From: Dreissena polymorpha
Lineage: Eukaryota; Mollusca; Bivalvia; Myida; Dreissenidae
Length of the DNA: 64,000 nucleotides
Reading direction: 5' to 3'
NCBI RefSeq assembly: GCF_020536995.1
Contig: NC_068361.1
Location: 110,949,821-111,013,820 of the forward strand
This document shows positions 35,038 through 44,804 of the stretch, piece by piece (position 1 is the first letter of the stretch; each line of letters opens with the position of its first letter). The notes under the pieces were generated by a model that did no database searches, was not told the DNA's origin, and saw only the letters and a list, made by a program, of their open reading frames with translations. Both the position numbers and the translations under genes were made by a program.

Positions 35038-35346
35038 AACCAGGTTTTCCGTAGGAGAAAACTGGTTATTAGATTGGCGAATGTCGGCGGGCAGGCGGGC
35101 TGGCGGAACAAGCTTGTCTGGGCCATAACTTTGGCGTCCATTGTGAGATTTTAAAATCATTTGGTGGCACATTTGTTCACCATCATTAGACGGTGTGTCA
35201 CACAAGAGAATTACGTCAATATCTCCAAGGTCAAGGTCGCCACGACCATATATTTATTTTGAAACAAGGGGGGTAACTTAACAATCAGTTCAGTTTGAGT
35301 TGTCTCCCTTTATCAGACTATTTTTTTTCAAATTGAAAACCTGGTT
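35038..35346. mobile_element. 309-bp TIR element (AACCAGGTTTTC)
   Basis: AACCAGGTTTTC at 35038-35049 and its exact inverse at 35335-35346. The interior has GGCGGGCAGGCGGGCTGGCG and TCCAAGGTCAAGGTCGCC, resembling the bodies of the hairpin-headed repeats. Its first 11 bp are also present at 28999-29009, at the duplication junction. Confidence 0.75.
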
Positions 35347-35439
35347 TTGTGACAATTTTGTCCCTTGTTTCTTTTAAACCACAAAATTTTATGGAAACGA
35401 ATATTAATAATTTTACAGTATCCTAATTATGCTTTCCAG

Positions 35440-35669
35440 CCTTGCCTACAAAGCTGTTCACGTGTGACGTGTGTGGTAAGACCAGCAAAACCAGCACGAA
35501 CCACAAGATCCACATGCGTATTCATACAGGGGAGAAACCCTACCACTGCAGGCAATGTGAGCAGACATTCAGGCAGAGACACCATCTGCAGCATCACATC
35601 CTCAGGTGGCATTATCAGCAGGGACCAGTGCCATCGCCACGGAACGACGCACAATGGGGCTTGAAATGA
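35440..35669 (+). CDS. Finger exon Z7: two C2H2 zinc fingers (Z1-type)
   Basis: Acceptor TGCTTTCCAG|CC, phase 1 (G + CC = Ala): ALPTKLFTCDVCGKTSKT... Helices TSTNHKI and QRHHLQH, linker TGEKP, closing pair H-x4-H (HILRWH). Shares with Z1 the LPTxxFTC lead, the Ser at the finger 1 core position and the FRxxHHxxxH finger 2. It is therefore an older duplicate of Z1 lying just outside the recent block. The coding tail (QQGPVPSPRNDAQWGLK) is within the first unit of an 85-bp tail duplication. Confidence 0.85.
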
Positions 35670-35757
35670 TACCAGTTACACCACATCTTCCAGTGGCACT
35701 ATCAGCAGGGCCCACGCCACCGCCACGGAATGAGGCACAATGGGGCTTGAAATGATA
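35586..35757 (+). repeat. 85-bp tandem pair of the Z7 exon tail
   Basis: Two units sharing GGCATTATCAGCAGGGACCA / GGCACTATCAGCAGGGCCCA and ending GCACAATGGGGCTTGAAATG. The first unit contains the last zinc-ligand His and the stop of Z7. Confidence 0.85.
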
Positions 35758-36002
35758 TTACTGTACTTAAGATTGTATAGCTCGCAACCATTTTAAAGGA
35801 CTTACTTTCAATTGGACTTAAAATGGTAGTGCCGTACTTTACTGTACTTAAACTTGTAAATCGTACAATCATGTATTACGGGCACCTAGGTTTTTAATTC
35901 CAAAATTGACTTAAAATGATATTGCCATACTTAACAGTGTAAAGTGTGCAGCTTTGTGTAATGGGCATTACATCAAAGTATTATACAAGCCATGAAATGA
36001 AA

Positions 36003-36195
36003 AAACAGGGCTTAATGCATATGCGTAAAGCGTCATTTAGGACAACACTTTCCACCTAATTTGAATTTTTGCTAAGATGAGACTTTCTTTAAGGGGAAAA
36101 TATCATAGAAGCGGAAAGTGTCTTCCCAGATTAGTCTGTGCCGATTGCACAGGCTAATTTGGGATAAAACTTTGCCCACAAGCTTTAAGCTTAAT
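36003..36195. mobile_element. TTAGCCTGTGCA MITE, partly deleted
   Basis: AACAGGGCTTAATGCATATG, GCGGAAAGTGTCTTCCCAGA and GATTGCACAGGCTAATTTGG; one arm shortened. Confidence 0.65.
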
Positions 36196-37210
36196 TTTTA
36201 GCTCTACTGGCCATAGGCCAGAAGAGCTTATGGGATGGCATTGTGTCTGTCTGTGTGTGTGTGTAAGTTAGACTTTCTCTTGTTTATCCGAAAAAGTCCA
36301 CATCTTTCATCCGATTCTTTTCAAAATTGTATAGTGTGTTGATATTAATGAGGACTCGAACCCTATTGAAAATGGGTTATATCGGAGTAAAAAGTCCAGA
36401 ATTATCTCTCCTTGAATTTTAGAAAATTGTGAAATAAGGCTTGTTAACGCAATAAAGTCCACAGTTTTCATCCAATCATTTCCCAACTTGCACAGTGTCT
36501 TTATCTGAATGATGAGTCAAACCCTATTGAAAATGAGCAATATCGGATTTATAAGTCCAGAATTATCTCCCCTTGAATTTGAGAAAAAAATGAAAATCTT
36601 TGACATTTTGCCATAACTTTTGAAATATTGAAGATAGCAACTTCTTATTTGGCATGCATGTGTATCTCATGGAGCTGCACATTTTGAGTGGTAAAAGGTC
36701 AAGGTCATCCTTCAAGGTCAAAGGTAAAAACAATGAAAATCTTAAACATTTTGCCATAACTTTTGCAATATTGAAGATAGCAACTTCATATTTGGTATGC
36801 ATGTGTATCTCATGGAGCTGCACATTTTGAGTGGTGAAAGGTCAAGGTCATCCTTCAAGGTTAAAGGTTAAAAAAAAAATCAAAGAGGCGCAGAAGGGGA
36901 CAAAGTGTTTCGGACAAACACATTTCTTGTTTGTTTACATATTAAGTTCTATCCTTTTGAAACTTCAACGGATGTTTCATATCATCAAGGGCCAGAACCC
37001 CATTGAGAGTGAAGAAAATTTGTCCCAACTTATTGTTGAAAAGGAGCCATTTGAAGTTTAAATTTTACGTTTCTTCTTGTTTATGTGATGAATTTCCCAT
37101 TTTGGGTCTGTTTGTTTAAAACTTACTCAGATTGTTCATACTATCAAGGCCTTGAGCCCTATTGATTCCAGCCAGAAGAGCAATTCAGGCCCTCATGGGC
37201 CTCTTGTTCT
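36196..37210 (+). mobile_element. Composite hairpin-headed repeat with nested GGTCAAGGTCA body
   Basis: Head TAGCTCTACTGGCCATAGGC plus CAGAAGAGCTTATGGG, TGTCTGTCTGTGTG microsatellite, then two units of about 180 bp with ACCCTATTGAAAATG. The segment 36590-36930 is a second family inserted inside (GGCATGCATGTGTATCTCAT, tail CGGACAAACACATTTCTTGT). The outer tail is the hairpin AGGCCCTCATGGGCCT followed by CTTGTT. Confidence 0.6.
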
Positions 37211-37609
37211 AAATGAGTCAACAATAATATGATTCTCTCAGCATGGATATACATGTTATACCAAGTACAGATTTTAAATGACATTTGCTGCCAGCAAGAT
37301 CTGAAATTAAAAGATTAACCATTGAATGAACATGGAGTTAATTTCTTGTATTGCTGTGGAACTGTTGTGATTACTTAATATTTTGAATATCAGATACATT
37401 ATTACAGTGCTTCATTATCATACTTTGAGTTGACACTTGGAAGTGATGGACATTTAATGATTTACACTGCATTTCGATGAAGTGTTTTATGATTATTTTT
37501 CATCCAAATTCCCTCCCCTTCTTTATTTATAAAAAAAATAAAAATTCACAAATGTTAACATTTGGTCAAAATTGTACATCAATTGACAGCAGTATATTTT
37601 ATTCCTTTT

Positions 37610-37690
37610 AATGCCCCCGGATCGAAAGATCGGGGGTATATTGTTTTTGGTCTGTCTGTCTGTCTGTCATTCATTCATTCATTCATTTTT
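37610..37690 (+). mobile_element. Head fragment of hairpin/CTGTC repeat
   Basis: GCCCCCGGATCGAAAGATCG, then CTGTCTGTCTGTC and ATTC repeats; body missing. Confidence 0.7.
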
Positions 37691-37735
37691 TGTGTGTGTC
37701 CCAAAACTTTAACTCAAAACAATTTATGCTTTTAT

Positions 37736-37898
37736 TAAATGTTTAGATTTCAGATAGTCTCTTAAAGTAAAAAGTCCATTTTAGGCTGAAAGTGTCACCA
37801 CAGATAAGCTTTTGAAGACTGCGCAGGCTAATCTGTGATTACACACAGCGCACTTACATAAGCACTTACATAAGCATTGTTTTTCCAGAACGAGGTTG
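37736..37898. mobile_element. TTAGCCTGTGCA MITE fragment
   Basis: CAGATAGTCTCTTAAAG, AGGCTGAAAGTGTCACCACA and GACTGCGCAGGCTAATCTGT; partial right half. Confidence 0.5.
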
Positions 37899-38254
37899 AG
37901 GTATTACGCTGCTCATATCAGAGCTTCTAGTTATTGAAGATCAAACAACTGAGTTTATGTTTACAGGAAATGACTTATTATTTATGTTGAGATTTTAAAA
38001 TTATTTCTTTGTTAATAGAACCCCCCACTTAGAATCAAAAGAAGATAACTTTAATTTGTTGATGTAATATATGTTATGCATTCTATTCCCACTATTTGCA
38101 TGTATTTTTCATAATCCTACCATTATGTCATACGATAATAAATAAAAGTTGTTTTAAATCATATAAAGGTGTTACAATTATTTTGATTTTCTAAGAGACT
38201 ACACGTGTGTCACTGTGCTTATCTGAGCCTCAAAGGGTTAAATTCCACTATAAA
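37899..38254. other. AT-rich DNA, no feature recognised
   Basis: No ORF, repeat or motif worth naming was seen in this part of the Z7-Z8 interval. Confidence 0.4.
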
Positions 38255-38400
38255 AAGGAAGCTCTTCATACTCTGTAAGTAATAGACTTCCTTTTAATAA
38301 TAAAAAAATGTGGAAAGTGTTGTCCCTGATAAGCCTTAGCAGACTGTGAAGGCTAATCTGGACGACACTTTACACACATGCATTGAACCCCTTACAGAGC
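38255..38400. mobile_element. TTAGCCTGTGCA MITE fragment
   Basis: GGAAAGTGTTGTCCCTGATA and GACTGTGAAGGCTAATCTGG, with the family end ACACACATGCATTGAACCCC. Confidence 0.55.
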
Positions 38401-38424
38401 TCTTACCACATTTACATTGTTTTT

Positions 38425-38650
38425 TTACTCCCTTACAGTGTTATTATCTCAGTTTGATTACCTCCCTTACAGTGTAATTATCTCAATTTTATTACCTCCC
38501 TTGCAGTGTTCTTACCTCACAGTGGTATTACCTCACCGTGTTATTTTCTCCCTTAAAGTGTTATAATCTCTCTTGCAGTGTTATTGCCCTCCTTACAGTG
38601 TTATTGCATCTCTTACAGTGATATTACCTCCCTTACAGTGTTATTCCCGC
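38425..38650 (+). repeat. Acceptor-like tandem array upstream of Z8
   Basis: About ten units of CTCCCTTACAGTGTTATTA, 20-35 bp apart. Eight or nine contain a pyrimidine tract ending in CAG followed by TG, so they resemble 3' splice sites, and the array runs up to the Z8 acceptor CGCATTTCAG. Confidence 0.85.
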
Positions 38651-38657
38651 ATTTCAG

Positions 38658-38851
38658 GTGTGTTAAGGAAGGAGGGCCAGTTTGACTGCCCCACGTGTGG
38701 CAAGGTGATCTCAAGCAAACAGAACCTTGCCCTCCACATGCGTGTACATACTGGTGAGAAACCCTACGTCTGCAATGTGTGCAATAGACGCTTCACCCAG
38801 AAGAGTAACCTGAACTCACATCGGGTAGTCCATCTCAACCTGAATATATAG
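38658..38851 (+). CDS. Finger exon Z8: two C2H2 zinc fingers
   Basis: Acceptor CCCGCATTTCAG|GT, phase 1 (Gly): GVLRKEGQFDCPTCGK... Helices SKQNLAL and QKSNLNS, linker TGEKP, canonical H-x3-H in both, ending VVHLNLNI-stop. Finger 1 has Ile at the core aromatic position. Finger 2 (FTQKSNL) is close to those of Z11 and Z14. It is preceded by an array of acceptor-like units and followed by a decayed copy of its own finger 2 plus a tail array. The shared downstream sequence GAGGAACAAACTACAATTCT resembles the end of Z9, so the two exons are paralogues. Confidence 0.85.
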
Positions 38852-38926
38852 TGATTGAGGAACAAACTACAATTCTTGCAATTGATAGATATTAATGACT
38901 TATACAGTAATTTACCATGTATTATG

Positions 38927-39390
38927 CGCAACCATGTGTGAGAAACCTTACGTCTGCAATTTCTGCAACAGACGCTTAGAATATGAAGAGCAACCTGAGC
39001 TCAGAAATGAGTGTCCACCTAAAACTTAATATATAGGACGGATTTGAATAGTAATTTAAAGAGTGATTGAAATGTCCATCGAAGCTGAATACATATGGAT
39101 GATTGGTAGAATGTTTGGAGAGTCCACCTTAGCTGTATATAAAGTGATTATTTGAAAAGTGATTTGATTGTCCATCTTAAGTTGCATACATACTTAAGAT
39201 TGGATGGGCGATAGAATGGTCCACCTAAGCTGAATATATAATGATTTTTTGAAAAGTGATTGGATGATCCATCTCAAGCTGGATTTGAAAAGTGATTGGA
39301 TGATCCATCTCAAGCTGGATTTGAAAAGTGATGGTCATTGCCAATCAGAATATATAATGATGCTTTAAATAGGGATTGGATTGCCCAGTA
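38927..39390 (+). repeat. Decayed duplicate of Z8 finger 2 and tail array
   Basis: GAGAAACCTTACGTCTGCAA ... AACAGACGCTTAGAATATGA near 38940 is a diverged second copy of Z8 finger 2, no longer a usable finger. After it come six or so repeats of the Z8 coding end, of the form GTCCATCTCAAGCTGAATAT plus GATTTGAAAAGTGATTGGAT. All are non-coding now. Confidence 0.75.
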
Positions 39391-39882
39391 ACATATTACA
39401 ATATTATTGGGCAAGTGATAGTTGTACAGATTTAGGGAGTCCAGCAACAAGTTTCTGTGACTTAAATCAAGCTGAGCCAACCTAGGCCAAAAAATATTCC
39501 CTGTTCAGTGGAATTATGATTGAAAATATTTTCTTATTCATGTTAAGGCTAGTTGTGTAAATCATGTTCAGGAAAGGAACATAATGAGATTCTTAGTTAT
39601 CATATTAACTAGTCTGTCTTATGTTCTGTAACATGGTATGTCACATGGTTTGTCACATTGCCAAAAGCTGCATTTTTATTGTTCAATCAAATATTTCACT
39701 TTTTTACCAACATGTGCAAAATGGCATCTGAATGTTCATTTTCTTTTGTTAACATATTCAGTGTTTGAGAAGGCAAACTCTAATGTTTGTGTATGTTAAA
39801 CGTTGGTATCCTAATATGTTTATGCAAAATTACCTTGTTGTGTGCAAACCTTTGTAGATGGAAAATAATCAGTTTAATTATT

Positions 39883-41045
39883 TTTATGCTCCCCATGTAT
39901 ATATATGGGGAGCATATAGTTGCAAGTTTGTCCTTCCTTACTTCCTTCTTTCACACTTTTTAGCTCGACTATTATATATGAAATATATATATATATATAG
40001 TGGAGCTATCCTACTCACCCCGGCGTTGGCGTGAGCGTGATCGTGAGCGTGCAAATGTTTATGTTTGCGTACCGCCCCAAATTTTGTCTATGTCCCTTGA
40101 CATATTGCTTTTATATTTTGCATACTTCTTTACCAACATGACCCCAACCTATAAACAAGAGCAGACAACTGTATCAAGCATTTTGTAAGAATTATGGCCT
40201 TTTTTTCACTTACAATATGCATATTAGAATATGCATATTATTGATAAATCTATGTTAAAGTTTGCGTACCATCCCAAATATTTTCTATGTCCCTCGACAT
40301 ATTGCTTTTATATTTTGCATACTTCTTTTTTAACAACATGACCCCAATCTATAAACAAGAGCATACAACTGTATCAAGCAATTTGTAAGAATTATGGCCC
40401 TTTTTTCACTTACAATATGCACATTATTGATAAATCTATGTTAAAGTTTGAGTACCACCTCAAATACTTTCTTACTATCATGATATTTGACCGTGACTAT
40501 TGAATGACCTTGACTCAAGGTCAAATTAATAAATTTTATTTAAATTGCCATAACTTCTTTATTTATGATCACATTTAATTCATACTTTGACATAACAACA
40601 CTAACCTGACATACCACAATGGACTCCACCCAAACCATCCCCCAAGCCCCACCCCAGAATCCCCCCTCAATTTTTTTTTATTTCTTTTTTCGTTTTTTTG
40701 AAAGATCATCTATTTAATGAACACACACCCACATTATACCCTCCTCTCCATGATGGCTTACGTTATGCTGTCAAGCACTTGAATAGTCGAGCGCGCTGTC
40801 ATCTGACAGGTCTTGTTTATTAGATTCTCATAACGCCTTCAATATTTTACTGATTTCTTACATATTTGGCATGTAGGTACCTTGCATAGACCTCTACCTC
40901 TTTATGAGGTTTGAGGTCACTGGGGTGAAGGTCACAGAGATTTATAATAGATTTTCTCAAGGTCACACTTTTTTTCCACACAATTAACCCATATATCCAC
41001 AAAGCATCATCGGGGAGCATCCATCAGTTTTACTGATATCCTTGT
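39883..41045 (+). mobile_element. Hairpin-headed repeat (CCCCATGTATATATATGGGG) with a second one nested inside
   Basis: Outer head GCTCCCCATGTATATATATG plus GGGAGCATA; outer end near ATCGGGGAGCATCCATCAGT. Inner element 39961-40819 starts TAGCTCGACTATTATATATG, has GGCGTTGGCGTGAGCGTGAT and two units of about 200 bp (TTTGCGTACC...), and ends GAATAGTCGAGCGCGCTGTC, ATCTGACAGGTCTTGTTT. Both in plus orientation. Confidence 0.65.
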
Positions 41046-41466
41046 TATTTGTATTTCTTGTTTATTGCTCTTTAGTTTAAAAGCCTTTGTATGCTTTTTG
41101 TAAACTCAGCATCTTGTTTCACAAGAAACTGTCAATACTATTGATGTTGTTTGTGCAAAAAAATCAATAAAATAAGAAAAAATAACTGCAGTCCTTAATT
41201 TATGTTGTATTGATCATATAGTTGGAAATTAGTGAACATTGATTAAGTTTACTAAAATAAATATATGTTTGTAGTTTTCGACCAACATATTCATAGGTTT
41301 TGACCACTATTGGACGTTTTGGTTTTGTTTCAATTAGCTCATTTACGTGATGGCCAGTACTGTACTGAAATTACAATTATTTTTTATCTCTCTATTTTAA
41401 TCATCAAGTTAAGTAACAAAACTATTTGTTTTATTGCCATTTCAATGTTACCTTATTCCATGACTT

Positions 41467-41706
41467 GAGCCTGGTTCTGAGAAAACTGGGCGTAAAGTGT
41501 TGTCCCAGATTAGCCTGTGCAGTCCGCACAGGCTAATCAGGGACGACACTTTCCGCCTAAACTGGATTTTTGCTTGGAAGAGACATCGAAAAATGTCATA
41601 AAAGCGGAAAGTGTCGTCCCTAATTAGCCTGTGCAGACTGCACAGGCTTATTTGGGACGACACTTTACGCACATGCATTAAGCCCAGTTTTCTCAGAATG
41701 TGACTC
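41467..41706. mobile_element. TTAGCCTGTGCA palindromic MITE, best-preserved copy
   Basis: Terminal inverted repeats GAGCCTGGTTCTGAGAAAAC and the inverse of GTTTTCTCAGAATGTGACTC. Two internal palindromes, AGCCTGTGCAGTCCGCACAG and AGCCTGTGCAGACTGCACAG. Its right end is only 14 bp from the first base of exon Z9, and its TTTTCTCAG forms an acceptor-like site next to the real one. Confidence 0.85.
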
Positions 41707-41720
41707 ACTTCTGTATTCAG

Positions 41721-41977
41721 ATGCACAGACTCAGACTCTCGCCGATGTTGGCACCAACTACACTTACCAGGAACTCTTGCAGTTGTCTCAAGGAAGCTCA
41801 GACTGCGTTGTTTGTGGCAAGACCTTTGCCAATCGCTCTAACATGACAAGACACTTGACACTCCATACAGGTCGGCGGCCTTTCAAATGTGACCAATGTC
41901 CCAAAGAGTTCACACAGAAGGTCCACCTGCGATCTCATATGGTGGTTCATATGAGGAACGAACTGCAGTTCTTGTAG
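41721..41977 (+). CDS. Finger exon Z9: two C2H2 zinc fingers
   Basis: Acceptor CTTCTGTATTCAG|AT, phase 1 (Asp): DAQTQTLADVGTNYTYQEL... The lead of about 30 residues is the longest among the exons, then fingers with helices NRSNMTR and QKVHLRS, linker TGRRP, H-x3-H in both, ending MRNELQFL-stop. AATAAA at 42595-42600, followed by a T/GT-rich stretch, is a good poly(A) candidate about 620 bp downstream. The adjacent MITE contributes part of the intron end. Confidence 0.85.
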
Positions 41978-42888
41978 TTGATAAAAACTGTTATTTTATA
42001 CCGTAATTTACCATGTATTATGCGTAATTATGTATAACGCGCACCTGATTTTGTAATTCCAAAATGGAGGAAAGAAAGTTTTTTAATAAAGAAAAAATGC
42101 AACTTGTAACTTATCAATACTGAACAATGACAATATTTATCAGCATGAAAATTTCGTGGTTAAAAAAGACTTTTGTATACTCGTAAATTCGAGGATTTGT
42201 GATCTTGGAAATTTTTGAGAATTTAGATTGGTAATTTTCTTTTGTGTTTAAGTTGTGGTTTGGTCAACCCACGAAATCAAAGAAAATTTATGTCCCAGGA
42301 ATATTAATGATTTTAGACTATTGTTTACTGCTCATATATCATTTTGTGTGCAATCCACTTCCAATGGCAGATGTGGGCAGATAAATACATGTTCTTTTAG
42401 ATTTAAACTGTACATATTTTGATGCGATTTCAGTAATTATGTTTGTTTGCATGAATTTGCTCTGTGACTGGCAGATGAAATGTGATATGACATGTGTCAT
42501 TTAACTTGCTAATCATGACATACATTTTTCTCTTTTTTTCATTTAAGTTGTAACATGATTATTCGTTTAAAGCATAGTATTTTTACCTGGAAGAAATAAA
42601 CTTTATGCAATGCGTATTTTGTGCTCTTTTAAAGAATAAAGTATTTGATTTTACTTGCTACTAGCAAACATAATACAAATCAATTTGTTTGGCAAGATAA
42701 ACTATTCATTTACCCCATTTTTCTTCATGTGTTTCTGTATACATATGCTATTGATATGTTACCTTCCATAAAAACACCAACTACATGCATATTTATAGCT
42801 TCATATCCACTATGTTCGTTTTTTCCATGTCTACAAACACAAACATGCAAATTAATAGCTTCATAATCACTATGTTTGTTGTTTTCAG
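41978..42888. other. Z9 3' flank and intron before Z10
   Basis: Contains GTAATTTACCATGTATTATG and AACGCGCACCTGATTTTGTA, a short relative of the ends of the element at 8990-10447 that recurs near 38905 and 35870. The poly(A) candidate is at 42595. No gene seen. Confidence 0.45.
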
Positions 42889-43085
42889 GTCTACTCTCAA
42901 AGCCGTGTTTTACGTGCAACACATGCGGACATATTTTTCACAGAAAGGACCACTTAGAACGCCACTTTGCGAGACACAGTGGATACAAGCCTTACGAGTG
43001 TGATGTGTGCAACAAACGATTTTCACGCATTGACAATATGAGAACGCATAAGTTTACCATTCATGGAATAACATTCACTACATGA
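42889..43085 (+). CDS. Finger exon Z10: two C2H2 zinc fingers
   Basis: Acceptor TTGTTTTCAG|GT, phase 1 (Gly): GLLSKPCFTCNTCGHIFHRK... Helices RKDHLER and RIDNMRT; linker HSGYKP departs from TGEKP; closing pair H-x4-H (HKFTIH); stop after GITFTT. AATAAA at 43317-43322 with GT-rich sequence after it is a good poly(A) candidate. The short lead and unusual linker make it distinct from its neighbours. No tail array. Confidence 0.85.
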
Positions 43086-43658
43086 TTAACTGCAGTTAAT
43101 TGTTATGAAGAATCCTTGCCTAAGACTATGTGAAACTGTGAATTTCCATCTCGGAAATTTATGTTTAGGGTTAGGTTTGACAAGTCCTTTCAGAAACAAG
43201 CACAATTGGTGTTCATAAGTTGGCTTCTACAATTACAAAATTGTTCATTCATATGTGGACTGAATGCAATGATGTATCTATTTCACATAGATATTAAAGC
43301 AGCTATGGCAATTTTTAATAAACTGCTTTGTTATGTCCCTTACAAGTGTCGTGCTTCAACATGATTATCAATTACTGCAAAATCATTAAATATGTTGCCA
43401 TGACGTTGTGTGTTTAAAAAAAACCTTCATGTATACATAATTCGTAGATTTCTGACTTTGGAAAAAAGAGGAATTTGTGTTGTTTTTTCCAATGTTCGTG
43501 TTGAATTTGTGGATCGGTTAACAAAAATTAATGGCCCACACTAATTTTACAGTACACTATGAATGGTTTTATTGAAGTTTTAATAGTAACGATTTTATTG
43601 CAGTCATGTGTCCCATCTCGGTGTCACATAATGTTCTCAATGTACTTTTTTACTCCAG

Positions 43659-43867
43659 GATCGCCTATTGAGACTGACAACTCCTCCTCCGGTAATGACG
43701 AGCTGCAGTGCAAGCTATGTGGGAAGCACTTCTCCACGAGGCAGAGCCTGCAGCGGCACAGTGTGATCCACACCGGGGAGAAACCCTTCTCCTGCCACAT
43801 CTGTCAGCGCAGGTTCAACCAGAAGTCAAACCTGAGGACACATCTCGTTGTGCACATGAAAATATAA
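43659..43867 (+). CDS. Finger exon Z11: two C2H2 zinc fingers
   Basis: Acceptor TTTTTACTCCAG|GA, phase 1 (Gly): GSPIETDNSSSGNDELQCKLC... Helices TRQSLQR and QKSNLRT, linker TGEKP, canonical spacing, VVHMKI-stop. Higher GC and strongly codon-constrained compared with the flanks. The last 60 coding bases are repeated directly after the stop and again, truncated, at 44070. AATAAA at 44599-44604 is a poly(A) candidate. Confidence 0.85.
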
Positions 43868-44112
43868 TGTCGCAGGTTCAACCAGAAGTCAAACCTGAGG
43901 ACGCATCTCGTAATGCACATGAAAATTTATCTCTTTGCATGCTGGGAAATTTGTCATCTGCTAAAATGTCATCTGCTGAATTTCTAAAATTAACATTTTC
44001 TTAGATATTTTTCAAAGAATACTATCAGAATAGCAAACAGTTTGGATCCAGATGAGATGCCACGTTCTGTCAAACCTGAGGACGAATCTTGTTGTGCACA
44101 TGAACAAATAAT
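43808..44112 (+). repeat. 63-bp tandem copies of the Z11 exon tail, split by a MITE half
   Basis: CGCAGGTTCAACCAGAAGTC starts at 43808 (in the exon) and at 43871 (after the stop). A third, partial copy (TCAAACCTGAGGACGAATCT) is at 44070. Between copies two and three lies 43932-44068, part of a palindromic MITE (GCATGCTGGGAAATTTGTCA ... CAAACAGTTTGGATCCAGAT). The second unit still reads as the end of finger 2 but has no finger 1 or acceptor. Confidence 0.85.
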
Positions 44113-44804
44113 ATCCAGAAACAAAGCGCAGCAAATTAACGTGGTCTATTTGATGCAGTGACAAATCATATGAATAGAAATGACAAAGGGCATCCCTTAC
44201 ATACATGTTCAGTTTTATGGATTGTAAATAATATACATGGACAAGACCACAAGAAACAAAGTGGTCGGCTAAGCAAAAAACAATGACAAAAAGAGATTTT
44301 AAAACAATATTCACGATTGTGAAGAAGCAAAAAATGACACAAAAAGCATTTGTTTTGTGCTTGATTATAATAAGATGATGCTATGTCAATAGTGGTGTAA
44401 GTAAACTTGATGATTCATTAACATTGGTGTCTTCCCAGATTTTCATGTACATAACATGATGAAAGTCTATTTAATATGGATTACATTTTGTACAAAAAGT
44501 CATAGCTTTTGCATTTTATCTGTAAATAATGGCGTAATGTGTGTATTATTTTCTTACTGAGTTTTTTACAATGACGTTTTATTATAAATTTTCGGTACAA
44601 TAAACCACTTGTGTTACAAAAACACTATTTTGTTTCTTGAATAGACCTACCAAAATATAACAAACACCTGTTAATTCTTTAGTTTTCAGCACTTTGTAAA
44701 AAACGCTGAATTTCTCGACTGAATTTGAAAACGAACTACAGTTGCATGAATTGTGTTATTTGAATTAATAGATTTTTAATAAACTTACATCACGACAGGG
44801 CCTT

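Larger units (their letters stand above)
29010..35048 (+). repeat. 6,039-bp tandem duplication, copy 2
   Basis: Directly follows copy 1 with no spacer. The junction joins AACCAGGTTTT (tip of the TIR element that is complete at 35038) to GGAATTGGTCTG (near the right tip of the TIR element at 21788-23001). No difference from copy 1 was found in any stretch compared. Confidence 0.95.

Noticed and set aside
22971-35048. Uncollapsed allelic haplotypes as the cause of the 6-kb repeat
   Set aside because: Not excluded, but heterozygous alleles would be expected to differ over 6 kb including minisatellites, and no difference was seen; recent duplication or same-molecule artefact fits better.
38927-39030. 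A sixteenth finger exon after Z8
   Set aside because: Diverged copy of Z8 finger 2 without acceptor, first finger or clean C2H2 spacing; treated as a decayed duplicate.
43708-44004. 98-codon ORF overlapping Z11
   Set aside because: It is the shifted frame of the finger exon; the Z11 frame has two complete C2H2 fingers and the right phase.
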